A stretch of DNA of 18,927 nt from Actinomycetota bacterium (lineage in GTDB: Bacteria; Actinomycetota; Thermoleophilia; Gaiellales; Gaiellaceae), in the NCBI GenBank assembly GCA_005883235.1, contig VAYE01000059.1, positions 1-18,927 of the forward strand, read 5' to 3'. Numbering within the stretch: position 1 is the first letter of the stretch; each line of letters begins with the position of its first letter. This document shows positions 7,416 to 14,533 of the stretch, in pieces. The notes below the pieces were generated by a model that made no database searches, had not been told where the DNA came from, and was given only the letters and a program-made list of their open reading frames with translations. Position numbers and translations under genes: made by a program.

Positions 7416-7870
7416 ACACCGAGACCGCCGTTCCACCATGGGAGGCTGAGGCGGACACGCGCGCCATCCGGCTGACGATCCCGGCCAAGGCCGAGTACAT
7501 CGCGCTGGGACGGCTCGCGCTGACCGGTCTCTCGCGGTTCCGGCCGCTCGGCGAGGAGACGCTCGCCGACCTCAAGCTCGCACTCACCGAGGCCTGCTCC
7601 AACTCGGTGCGACATGCGTACGGCCAAGCCGAGGGCGCAGTCGAGATCCTCTACGAGCTGCACGAGGACCGGCTCGCCATCGAGGTGGTCGACGACGGCG
7701 AGGGGTTCGGCGAGGCGCGTCCGACCGGTACCGACGACGACCTCGTCGAGGGCGGGCTCGGCATCGCCATCATCAAGGCGATCGCGGACGAGTTCGAGCT
7801 GGGGCCGAAGAACGGCGGCCGAGGCTCGCGTCTGCGTTTCGTGAAGCTTCTCCCCGAACCCGGTCGCTAA
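7412..7870 (+). CDS. RsbW-type anti-sigma factor / ATP-binding serine kinase
   Basis: The 152-residue protein has a GHKL ATPase domain of the RsbW/SpoIIAB type. Such proteins hold a sigma factor inactive and phosphorylate an anti-anti-sigma partner. Visible are the N-box LALTEACSNSVRHAY (56-70, Glu60, Asn64), the G1 box VVDDGEGFG (92-100), and the G2 box VEGGLGIAIIKAIAD (112-126). The start is GTG at 7412; no other in-frame start fits. No anti-anti-sigma factor or sigma factor lies in this window, so the partners are unknown. The following genes make trehalose-type solutes, consistent with a stress regulon (inference). The overlap of its GTG with the TGA at 7413-7415 of the frameshifted HtrA tail is probably chance. 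Confidence 0.85.
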   Translation: MNTETAVPPWEAEADTRAIRLTIPAKAEYIALGRLALTGLSRFRPLGEETLADLKLALTEACSNSVRHAYGQAEGAVEILYELHEDRLAIEVVDDGEGFGEARPTGTDDDLVEGGLGIAIIKAIADEFELGPKNGGRGSRLRFVKLLPEPGR

Positions 7871-7901
7871 CCTCGGCGGCGACTTCGCCGTCTCATCTCA
7901 A

Positions 7902-9038
7902 ATGCTCCAGCTCGTAAACGTCGGTCACAAGGCTCTGCGCGACTACGCGACGATCGCGACGCGCGGCCTCATGGACGAGATTCGCAGACTGGCCGAGCCG
8001 CTCGAGGGCAAGCGGGTCGTCCATCTCTCGGCCACCGCCTTCGGCGGCGGCGTCGCCGAGATCAACTACACGCTGATCCCGCTCATGCAGGACGCGGGGC
8101 TGGAGGTCGAGTGGCGGATCATCCGCGGCCAGGAGGAGTTCTTCAACGTCACGAAGACGATCCACAACGCGCTTCAGGGCGCGCCGCAGGGCCTGTCCGC
8201 CGAAGACCGCGAGATCTTCGTCCGCTACCAGGAGCTGAACGCGAGCGAGTTCGAGGACGACGCCGACTTCGTGATCGTCCACGACCCGCAGCCGATCGGC
8301 ATGATCGGCTGCTGCCCCGGCTCGTCGGCGCAGTGGATCTGGCGCTGCCACATCGACCTGTCGACGCCGAACCCCGAGGTCCTCGACTTCATCATCCCGT
8401 CACTGCGGTCCTACGATGCAGCGATCTTCCACCGCCGGCAGTACGTGCCGAACGTGCCCGGTCTGCCGCACTCGTACATCTGGCCGCCCGCGATCGACCC
8501 ACTCGCTCCGAAGAACATGGCCCTCTCGGCCGAGGACGCGGCGTACATCGTCGACCAGTTCGGGATCGACGTCGACCGCCCGCTCCTCACACAGGTCTCG
8601 CGCTTCGATCCGTGGAAGGACCCGCTCGGCGTGATCGACGCCTACCGAGCGGTGAAGCAGTCGGCGCCGGGGGTCCAGCTCGCGCTCGTCGGCTCGATGG
8701 CGCACGACGATCCCGAGGGCTGGGACTTCTACCAGAGCACCGTGGACTACGCGGACGGCGACCCCGACATCTACATCCTCTCGAACCTGAACAACGTCGG
8801 CTCGGTCGAGGTGAACGCGTTCCAGGTCCACTCGGCGGCGGTGATCCAGAAGTCGATCCGGGAGGGCTTCGGGCTCACGGTCAGCGAGGCGTTGTGGAAG
8901 GCGCGCCCGACAGTCGCCGGCCGGGTCGGCGGCATCGTCGACCAGATCGTCGACCGCGACACCGGCTGGCTCTTGAACCGCCTGAGCGGCTACGACACGG
9001 CCGGCGCGGACGTGGCGACCGTCGCGGCTTCCGCGTAG
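7902..9038 (+). CDS. treT: Trehalose synthase TreT-like glycosyltransferase (GT4), short C-terminus
   Basis: TreT joins NDP-glucose and glucose to trehalose in one step in the cytoplasm. The product has 378 residues. The N-domain contains HLSATAFGGGVAEINYTLIPLMQDAGLEVEWRII (41-74), the family hallmark, and VIVHDPQPIGM. The C-domain has QVSRFDPWKDPLGVIDAYR (231-249) and the EX7E motif at Glu321 to Glu329 (EGFGLTVSEALWKARP). GRVGGIVDQIVDRDTGWLLN (340-359) is followed by only 19 unrelated residues. The family normally has some 35-40 more residues there, forming the last helix back to the N-domain, so the end looks truncated. No other frame restores it. The GT20 gene follows within 45 bp. The ATG at 7902 has no Shine-Dalgarno sequence. 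Confidence 0.85.
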   Translation: MLQLVNVGHKALRDYATIATRGLMDEIRRLAEPLEGKRVVHLSATAFGGGVAEINYTLIPLMQDAGLEVEWRIIRGQEEFFNVTKTIHNALQGAPQGLSAEDREIFVRYQELNASEFEDDADFVIVHDPQPIGMIGCCPGSSAQWIWRCHIDLSTPNPEVLDFIIPSLRSYDAAIFHRRQYVPNVPGLPHSYIWPPAIDPLAPKNMALSAEDAAYIVDQFGIDVDRPLLTQVSRFDPWKDPLGVIDAYRAVKQSAPGVQLALVGSMAHDDPEGWDFYQSTVDYADGDPDIYILSNLNNVGSVEVNAFQVHSAAVIQKSIREGFGLTVSEALWKARPTVAGRVGGIVDQIVDRDTGWLLNRLSGYDTAGADVATVAASA

Positions 9039-9046
9039 CCCCGAGA

Positions 9047-9074
9047 GTTTCGTTCGCCGCCCGGCGGTTACGCT
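9047..9074 (+). promoter_or_regulatory. Candidate promoter of the GT20 gene
   Basis: TACGCT (9069-9074) fits TANNNT and ends 8 nt before the GTG at 9083, the usual geometry of a leaderless actinobacterial gene. In a different register, GTTTCG (9047-9052) and GGTTAC (9066-9071), 13 bp apart, resemble a SigB-type promoter (GTTT / GGGTAT). Only one of these can be right, and neither match is strong. Confidence 0.3.
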
Positions 9075-9082
9075 TGTCCTCC

Positions 9083-10555
9083 GTGCAGGCGCGTCGGAAG
9101 CTCATCGTCGTCTCGAACCGCGGCCCGACGACCTTCGCTCGCGACGAGGGCGGCGAGCGCATCACCCGCCGCGGCGGCGGCGGGCTCGTCACGGCGCTCC
9201 GCAGCCTCGTCTCGCACCACGACGTCACATGGATCGCGAGCGCCATCTCGGAGGAGGACCATGCGGTCGCCGGCGAGGCGTTCGACGAGGCCTTCGACGA
9301 GACCGGGTGGGACGGCTCTCCCTATCGGCTGCGGCTCGTGCGGCACGACCCTCAGGCCTACGACTGGCACTACAACGTCGTCTCCAACCCGACGCTGTGG
9401 TTCCTCCAGCACTACCTCTGGGCGCTGGCGCAGGCGCCCAACGTGAGCAAGGCGCTCCACCACGCGTGGGACGAGGGATACGTGGCCGTGAACCGTGGCT
9501 TCGCGGACGCCGTCCTCGCCGAGCTCGAGCGCGAGCCCGAGGCGACGGTCTTCTTCCACGACTACCACCTCTACCTCGCACCTCGAATGGTGCGCGACGA
9601 GCGGCCGGATGCCACCCTCGCGCACTTCATGCACATCCCCTGGGCGCAGCCGGACTACTGGTACGTGCTGCCCGAGAGCATGCGGCGCGCGATCCACGAC
9701 GGCGTGCTCGCCAACGACGTCGTCGGCTTCCACACTGCTCGTTGGCGCCGCAACTTCCTCCGCTCGTGCCGCGACGTCGCGGGCGCCACGTTCGAGGCCG
9801 ATTTCGGGAGCGCCGAGTACCGCGGTCGCCGGATCCTCGTCACCGCGCACCCGATCTCGGTCGACGTGGACGAGTTCGAGGAGCTCGCGACGAGCCCGAA
9901 CGTGCTCGCCGCCGAGCGCGAGATCGTGGCCCGACGGCCGGAGTTCCTCGTCCTTCGCGTCGACCGCACCGATCCGTCCAAGAACGTCGTCCGCGGCTTG
10001 CGCGCCTTCGAGCTCTACCTCGACGAGCATCCGGAGATGCACGGGCGCGTGACGATGCTCGCGCTTCTCGACCCCTCGCGGCAGGACATTCCCGAGTACG
10101 CCGAGTACCTCGGAGCGATCCAGCGCACTGCGCGGGTCGTCAACGATCGCTTCCAGCGTGAAGGGTGGACGCCGATCGAGCTCCAGATCCGCGACGACTT
10201 CCCGCAGGCGGTGGCTGCGTACAAGCAGTTCGACGCGTTGCTCGTGAACGCGATCTTCGACGGGCTCAACCTGGTCGCGAAGGAGGCGCCGCTCGTCAAC
10301 GAGCGCGACGGCGTGCTGATCCTCTCCGAGAACGCGGGTGTGCACGAGGAGCTCGGCGAGTTTGCGCTCTCGGTGAACCCGTTCGATATCGCCGGACAGG
10401 CGGAGGCCATCCATATGGCGCTCGAGCTCCCGGCGGAGGAGCGCCGCGCGCGCCTCGAGCACATTCGAGCTCATGTGAGGGAGAACGACCTCGGGGCGTG
10501 GATCGCCGCTCAGCTGGTGGATCTGGACCGAGGGGCGGCGCTCTTGCAGCGCTGA
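9083..10555 (+). CDS. otsA: GT20 glycosyltransferase, OtsA-like (trehalose-6-phosphate synthase family)
   Basis: The product has 490 residues, normal for OtsA (about 470-500). The family transfers glucose from a nucleotide sugar to glucose-6-phosphate. Seen in order: LIVVSNRGP (N-terminal Arg), RGGGGLVTAL, YNVVSNPTLWFLQHYLW, FFHDYHLYLAPRMVR, FMHIPWAQPDYWYVLP, FHTARWRRNFLRSC, RVDRTDPSKN with the phosphate-binding Arg and Lys, LLDPSRQDIPEY, and FDGLNLVAKEAPLVN then LILSENAGVHEELGEFALSVNPFD. Several positions differ from classical OtsA (TWIASAISEED in place of the usual WxGW; HIPW for HIPF), so another acceptor such as glycerol phosphate or a pseudo-sugar is possible. No trehalose-phosphatase gene is in the window. 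GTG at 9083 is preferred by promoter spacing; TTG at 9074 is possible. Confidence 0.82.
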   Translation: MQARRKLIVVSNRGPTTFARDEGGERITRRGGGGLVTALRSLVSHHDVTWIASAISEEDHAVAGEAFDEAFDETGWDGSPYRLRLVRHDPQAYDWHYNVVSNPTLWFLQHYLWALAQAPNVSKALHHAWDEGYVAVNRGFADAVLAELEREPEATVFFHDYHLYLAPRMVRDERPDATLAHFMHIPWAQPDYWYVLPESMRRAIHDGVLANDVVGFHTARWRRNFLRSCRDVAGATFEADFGSAEYRGRRILVTAHPISVDVDEFEELATSPNVLAAEREIVARRPEFLVLRVDRTDPSKNVVRGLRAFELYLDEHPEMHGRVTMLALLDPSRQDIPEYAEYLGAIQRTARVVNDRFQREGWTPIELQIRDDFPQAVAAYKQFDALLVNAIFDGLNLVAKEAPLVNERDGVLILSENAGVHEELGEFALSVNPFDIAGQAEAIHMALELPAEERRARLEHIRAHVRENDLGAWIAAQLVDLDRGAALLQR

Positions 10556-10861
10556 CGACGACTCGGACGTGGCGACCGGCCGGCGGTAGGATCAAACCGG
10601 AATGGCCGCGCCGGCGGAGCTCGTGGTGGAGGTGGCTTCGCTCGCTGAGCCCCGCGCCGGCCGATGTGGTGGGCTCGGTTCGCCGGCGGCCGGGCCTGGC
10701 GAGGGTCGCGCGGCGCTACCGTTCGGGCCCGTGAGCCGGACGCTTTCGACACAACCGCGTGACCCACGCATGCGGTTTTCACCGCTAGGCTCGTTGCAGC
10801 GGGGAACACTCGGGGGGTCCCCCGGGGGTGCAAAGGCCGGGTGGCCGGAAGCGAACTGGCT
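10556..10861 (+). promoter_or_regulatory. Leader/promoter region before the moaC-heme operon
   Basis: This 306-bp stretch has no convincing gene. TAGGAT (10587-10592) and TAGGCT (10786-10791) are possible -10 elements. The part around 10741-10800 is the most A+T-rich. Downstream, CCGCT/AGCGG (10782-10800) and CGGGG/CCCCG (10811-10824) can form hairpins. The order GCTAG (10784), GGGGAAC (10801), CCCGGGGGT (10821) recurs before hemX at 14753-14805. An 87-codon frame from an ATG at 10602 is open but its codon use decays after about 20 codons, so it is not called. No known riboswitch was recognised. Confidence 0.4.
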
Positions 10862-11311
10862 GTGAGGGACTTGTCGCATGTGGACCAGGCGGGGTCGGTG
10901 CGCATGGTCGACGTGGGTGGGAAGCCGCTCTCACGGCGGCGGGCCGTCGCGCACGCGCGCGTGGCCATGGGGCCCGACACCGCCCGCCGGCTTCGGGAGC
11001 TCCCGAAGGGAGACGCCCTCGCCACTGCGCAGGTGGCGGGGATCATGGCCGCCAAGCGCACCAGCGAGCTGATCCCGCTCTGCCACCCGCTGCCGCTCTC
11101 CCTGGTCGACGTCCAGCTCGACGTCGCGGCCGACGGGGTGGAGATCACGGCTGTCGCGGAGACGACCGCGCGGACAGGCGTCGAGATGGAGGCGCTCGTG
11201 GCCGCATCGGCGGCGGCGCTCACCGTCTACGACATGGCCAAGGCGATCGACACGGACATGGCGATCACCGACGTGCATCTCGTGGAGAAGACGAAGGAGC
11301 CGATCGAGTGA
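10862..11311 (+). CDS. moaC: Cyclic pyranopterin monophosphate synthase MoaC
   Basis: MoaC converts the MoaA product into cyclic pyranopterin monophosphate, the first stable intermediate of molybdenum cofactor synthesis. The 149-residue product has DLSHVDQAGSVRMVDV at the N-terminus, the motif KGDALATAQVAGIMAAKRTSELIPLCHPLPLS with the active-site Lys and His, and ALTVYDMAKAID. GTG at 10862 gives the same N-terminus as E. coli MoaC (MSQLTHIN aligned to MRDLSHVD) and has GGAAG 10 nt upstream. A GTG at 10841 would add 7 residues. It is the first gene of the long operon and overlaps mog by GTGA. No moaA was seen in the window. Confidence 0.93.
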   Translation: MRDLSHVDQAGSVRMVDVGGKPLSRRRAVAHARVAMGPDTARRLRELPKGDALATAQVAGIMAAKRTSELIPLCHPLPLSLVDVQLDVAADGVEITAVAETTARTGVEMEALVAASAAALTVYDMAKAIDTDMAITDVHLVEKTKEPIE

Positions 11312-11787
11312 GAGCAGCTGTCCTCACCGTCTCCGACGGCGTCTCCCAGGGTGACCGTGAGGACCGCAGCGGAGACCTCCTCGACGAGCTGCTCGCCGGC
11401 GAGGGCTACGAGGTCGCCCGCCGGGTCGTTCCCGACGAGCGCGACGCGATCGCCGACGCGGTCGCCGAGCTCGCGGGCGAGGCCGAGCTCGTGCTGACGA
11501 CGGGTGGCACCGGTCTCGGCCCGCGCGACGTGACGCCGGAGGCGACGATGGCCGTCCTCGAGCAGGCGGCGCCCGGAATCGCCGAGGCGCTCCGCGCCGA
11601 CGCGATCGCGAAGACGCCGCACGGCCTGCTCTCGCGGGGGATCGCCGGAGTCACGGGGCGAACGCTCGTCGTCAACCTTCCCGGTTCGCCGGGGGGCTGC
11701 CGCGACGGGTTCGCCGTCCTCAAGCCGGCCCTTGCGCACGCGCTCGAGCTGCTCGCGGGCGAGCCGACCGCGCACCGCCAGACATGA
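11308..11787 (+). CDS. mog: MogA/MoaB-family molybdopterin adenylyltransferase
   Basis: The enzyme adenylylates molybdopterin before MoeA adds molybdate. The 159-residue product has the MoCF-binding fold motifs AAVLTVSDGVSQGDREDRSG (start), LVLTTGGTGLGPRDVTPEAT (about 61-80) and VVNLPGSPGGCRDGFAVLKPALAHAL near the C-terminus. Length fits MoaB/MogA (150-195). GTG at 11308 overlaps the moaC stop (GTGA), and its own stop overlaps the ATG of the prenyltransferase (ATGA), so translation is probably coupled on both sides. Whether it acts as MogA or as MoaB cannot be told from sequence reading alone. Confidence 0.9.
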   Translation: MRAAVLTVSDGVSQGDREDRSGDLLDELLAGEGYEVARRVVPDERDAIADAVAELAGEAELVLTTGGTGLGPRDVTPEATMAVLEQAAPGIAEALRADAIAKTPHGLLSRGIAGVTGRTLVVNLPGSPGGCRDGFAVLKPALAHALELLAGEPTAHRQT

Positions 11788-12650
11788 GCTCGACCGCGGC
11801 GACCGCCCTGCCCGCGCGCTTCGCGCGCCTCGTCAAGATCGAGCACACCGTCTTCGCGCTCCCCTTCGCGTACGTCGGAGCCCTGCTCGCCGTCCACGGC
11901 GTCCCCTCCGCGCACGACCTGCTCTGGATCACGGTCGCGATGGTGGGCGCCCGTTCGCTCGCGATGGGCCTGAACCGGCTGATCGACGCCGGGATCGACG
12001 CCCGCAACCCACGCACCGCGACACGCGAGCTTCCGGCCGGCCTGCTCACGCCCTGGCAGGTCGGCGTCTTCTGCCTCCTCGCGCTCGCGATCTTCCTGCT
12101 CGCCGTCTTCCAGCTCGCGCCGATCGTCCGCTGGCTCTGGCCGATCCCGGTCGTCGGCTTCGTGATCTACCCCTACCTGAAGCGCTTCACGTGGCTCTGC
12201 CACCTCTGGCTGGGGGTGATCGACGGTCTCGCGCCGGTCGGCGCCTGGGTGGCGATCACGGGGCGGCTCTCGTGGCCTGCGTGGGCCCTCGGCGCGGCTG
12301 TGGCGCTCTGGGTGGCCGGCTTCGACCTCTTCTACTCGCTCTTCGACGAGGCCGTCGACCGCGCGCAGGGGCTGCACTCCGTCGCCGTTCGCTTCGGAGA
12401 ACGGAGCGTCTTCCACGGCGCCCGGCTCGCCCACCTCGCGACGGTCGCGCTGCTCGGGATCGCCGGCGCGGGCCTCCACCTCGGCGTGGCGTACTGGGTC
12501 GGACTTGGCGTAGTCGCTCTCCTCTTCGTCTACGAGCACTCGCTCGTCCGGCCCGGTGACCTGCGTCGCCTCGACGCCGCGTTCTTCACCGTGAACGGGG
12601 TCATCAGCGTCGTGTTCTTCGCGTTCGTGCTCGCCGAGGCGGCTCCGTGA
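11784..12650 (+). CDS. mqnP: UbiA-family prenyltransferase, MqnP-like (menaquinone synthesis)
   Basis: This integral membrane prenyltransferase of 288 residues has about eight hydrophobic helices. The two Asp-rich motifs that bind prenyl diphosphate are N64RLIDAGID72 (followed by ARNPRTATRELPAG) and D181LFYSLFDEAVD192. The GLNRLID...RNPRTA.RELPAG pattern and GLHSVAVRFGE match the UbiA subgroup that prenylates 1,4-dihydroxy-6-naphthoate in the futalosine route (MqnP). A 4-hydroxybenzoate or heme-type substrate cannot be excluded. No other mqn gene is in the window. ATG at 11784 overlaps the mog stop, and the stop overlaps ccmA (GTGA). It lies between Moco and cytochrome c genes, consistent with a respiratory operon. 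Confidence 0.82.
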   Translation: MSSTAATALPARFARLVKIEHTVFALPFAYVGALLAVHGVPSAHDLLWITVAMVGARSLAMGLNRLIDAGIDARNPRTATRELPAGLLTPWQVGVFCLLALAIFLLAVFQLAPIVRWLWPIPVVGFVIYPYLKRFTWLCHLWLGVIDGLAPVGAWVAITGRLSWPAWALGAAVALWVAGFDLFYSLFDEAVDRAQGLHSVAVRFGERSVFHGARLAHLATVALLGIAGAGLHLGVAYWVGLGVVALLFVYEHSLVRPGDLRRLDAAFFTVNGVISVVFFAFVLAEAAP

Positions 12651-13234
12651 TCCGGGCGAGGGCGCTGGAGAAGCGCTACGGCGACAAGCGCGTGCTGCGC
12701 GGTCTCGACCTCGAGGTCGAGCGCGGCGGCTTCCTCGTCGTCACGGGGCCGAACGGCTCGGGCAAGACGACGCTTCTCCGCCTCTGCGTCGGCCTGGCGC
12801 AGCCGACAGCGGGAGAGCTGGAGGTGGACGTGTCTCGCGGGCGGCTCGGCTTCCTGGCTCACGAGCCCCTCGTCTACCGGGAGCTGACCGCGCTCGAGAA
12901 CCTCGACCTCTACGGGCGGCTCTACCGGGTGCCAGAACGACGCGAGCGGATCGGGATGCTGCTCGAGCGCTTCCGGCTCTGGGAGGCGCGGCGCGAGCGT
13001 GTCGGCTCGTACTCGCGCGGCATGCTCCAGCGGCTCGCGCTCTGCCGGGCCTTCCTCCACGAGCCCGACCTGTACGTCCTCGACGAGCCGTTCACGGCGC
13101 TCGACGCGGAGGGCGCGGAGCTGCTCGACCGCGAGCTCGCGGAGCGGCGCGAGCGCGGCACGTTCCTCGTCGCGACGCATGCGCCGGCGCGGTTCGAGGC
13201 GCTGGCGACGGCGCAGGTGGCGATCGTGCAGTGA
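12647..13234 (+). CDS. ccmA: Heme exporter ATP-binding protein CcmA
   Basis: This is the ABC ATPase of the CcmABC(D) complex that releases heme-loaded CcmE in system I cytochrome c maturation. It has 195 residues with Walker A GPNGSGKTT (34-42), the signature SRGMLQR (123-129, replacing LSGGQ), Walker B LYVLDEPF (142-149) and the switch His178 in VATHAP. The region GFLAHEPLVYRELTALENL (68-86) matches the CcmA Q-loop area (usually GHQPGIKxELTALENL) but has Glu in place of Gln. Family assignment rests on this motif and on the ccmB, ccmC and ccmD neighbours. GTG at 12647 overlaps the upstream stop; the end overlaps ccmB by GTGA. Confidence 0.9.
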   Translation: MIRARALEKRYGDKRVLRGLDLEVERGGFLVVTGPNGSGKTTLLRLCVGLAQPTAGELEVDVSRGRLGFLAHEPLVYRELTALENLDLYGRLYRVPERRERIGMLLERFRLWEARRERVGSYSRGMLQRLALCRAFLHEPDLYVLDEPFTALDAEGAELLDRELAERRERGTFLVATHAPARFEALATAQVAIVQ

Positions 13235-13869
13235 GCTACCTGACCGACATAGGGGCGCTGGCACGAAAGGATCTGCGGCTCGAGCTGCGGGCGCGGGACA
13301 CGCTCCCCGCGATGCTCCTCTTCGTCGTCTCCGCGCTCGTCGTCTTCCACTTCACGCTGCCGCAGGGCGCCTCGCGGCTCGCGGCGTTCGGGCTCCTCTG
13401 GGTGGCGCTGATCTTCACCGCGCTCCTCGGGCTGACGCGCTGCTTCGCCGCGGAGCGGGAGCAGGACGTGCTCGACGGGCTCGTGCTCGCCCCCTCCGAC
13501 CGCAGCGCGATCTGGCTGGGCAAGGCGATCGCCATGCTCGCGTTCCTCGTCGCCGCCGAGGTCGTGGCGCTGCCCGCCTTCGCCCTCTTCTTCGGTCCCG
13601 GAATCGACGGCCGGACGCTCGCGGGTGTCGCGCTCGCCGACCTCGGGATCTGCACCGTGGGCACGCTCCTCGCGGGCATGGCCGCTGCGAGCCGCGCCCG
13701 TGAGCTCCTGCTGCCGCTCCTCTTTCTCCCGCTTGCGATCCCGATCGTGATCGGCGGCGTCGGCGCGAGCGTGAACGGGGGCGCTCGCTACGTGGAGTTC
13801 CTCGTTCTCTACGACACCATCTTTGTCATCATTTGCTTGGCTTCTTTTGAGTACGTCGTTACGGAATAG
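13231..13869 (+). CDS. ccmB: Heme exporter permease CcmB
   Basis: This is the six-helix membrane subunit of the CcmABCD complex, 212 residues. The N-terminus LARKDLRLELRARDTLPAMLLFVVSALVVFHF is typical of CcmB. FAAEREQDVLDGLVLAPSDRSAIWLGKAI (about 71-99) matches the conserved cytoplasmic loop, and YDTIFVIICLASFEYVVTE matches the usual C-terminus, so the protein is full length. Start GTG at 13231 overlaps the ccmA stop. The last 16 codons use A/T-ending codons unlike the rest (the 48 nt at 13813-13860 are about 42% GC), in and just before the region that also encodes the start of ccmC. Confidence 0.9.
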   Translation: MSYLTDIGALARKDLRLELRARDTLPAMLLFVVSALVVFHFTLPQGASRLAAFGLLWVALIFTALLGLTRCFAAEREQDVLDGLVLAPSDRSAIWLGKAIAMLAFLVAAEVVALPAFALFFGPGIDGRTLAGVALADLGICTVGTLLAGMAAASRARELLLPLLFLPLAIPIVIGGVGASVNGGARYVEFLVLYDTIFVIICLASFEYVVTE

Positions 13870-14533
13870 CGCCCCGGCGCTCGCCGGGCTCGCCCTCGCG
13901 ACGATGGTCGCGGCCGTGGCGATGATCGCCTTCTTCGCGCCTGAGGACGCCGACCAGGGGCTCTCGCAGAAGATCTTCTACTTCCACGTGCCGATCGCGC
14001 TTACGTCGTACGCATGCTTCGGCTGGGGCGCGTGGAAGGGGCTCCTGCACCTCTGGAAGCGAAGCCCAGGAGCCGACCTCGAGAGCTACGTCGCCATCCA
14101 CCAGGGCGTGATCTTCGGGGCCCTGACCCTGGTGACGGGCTCGATCTGGGCGAAGATCTCCTGGGGGGTCTGGTGGGCCTGGAGCTCGAACCAGCTCGTC
14201 CTCTTCCTGGTGCTCTTCCTCTTCTACGCCGCGTACTTCATGCTTCGCTTCTCCGTCGAGCCGGGCCCGCGCCGAGCGAACCTCTCCGCGGTGTACGCGC
14301 TCTTCGGTGTGGCGCTGATTCCCGTGAGCTTCATGGCCATCCGATTGGCGAACGACTTCATCCACCCAACCGTCTTCACCTCGAACGGGCCGCAGATGTC
14401 GGGGCGGATGTTCGCGAGCTTCTGCGTCTCGTGGGCGGCGATGCTCCTGCTCGCGGGGACGCTCTACCGAGTCGAGCTGGCCGGGAAGCGTCTCGATTCG
14501 CGTCTGCGCGAGCTCCGGGAGCTGCTCGCGTGA
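13847..14533 (+). CDS. ccmC: Heme handling protein CcmC with altered WWD motif
   Basis: CcmC presents heme to CcmE at the outer face of the membrane. The 228-residue product has six helices, with APEDADQGLSQKIFYFHVPIAL (31-52, His47), SWGVWWAWSSNQLVLF (105-120) and NDFIHPTVF (169-177, His173). Canonical CcmC has WGxWWxWDxRLT; here the Asp is Ser and the Arg is Asn, so the heme-binding WWD motif is changed. No ATG or GTG is placed well. TTG at 13847 (overlapping ccmB by 23 bp) gives the usual distance to the first helix. TTG at 13823 is an alternative, and ATG at 13904 would cut the first helix. The stop overlaps ccmD by GTGA. Confidence 0.85.
   Translation: MSTSLRNSAPALAGLALATMVAAVAMIAFFAPEDADQGLSQKIFYFHVPIALTSYACFGWGAWKGLLHLWKRSPGADLESYVAIHQGVIFGALTLVTGSIWAKISWGVWWAWSSNQLVLFLVLFLFYAAYFMLRFSVEPGPRRANLSAVYALFGVALIPVSFMAIRLANDFIHPTVFTSNGPQMSGRMFASFCVSWAAMLLLAGTLYRVELAGKRLDSRLRELRELLA

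Noticed and set aside
7877..7890. Hairpin CGGCG-ACTT-CGCCG after the anti-sigma gene as a terminator
   Set aside because: The stem is only 5 bp and no T-run follows; it cannot be separated from chance in GC-rich DNA.
8111..10555. 814-codon frame that would fuse an N-terminal extension to the GT20 protein
   Set aside because: The first 320 or so codons are the out-of-frame shadow of TreT; family similarity begins only at KLIVVSNRGP after the GTG at 9083.
10602..10865. 87-codon ORF from an ATG close behind a TAGGAT -10, possibly leaderless
   Set aside because: No recognisable domain, and codon bias decays after about 20 codons; it overlaps the moaC start and G-rich hairpins. It stays an unproven possibility.
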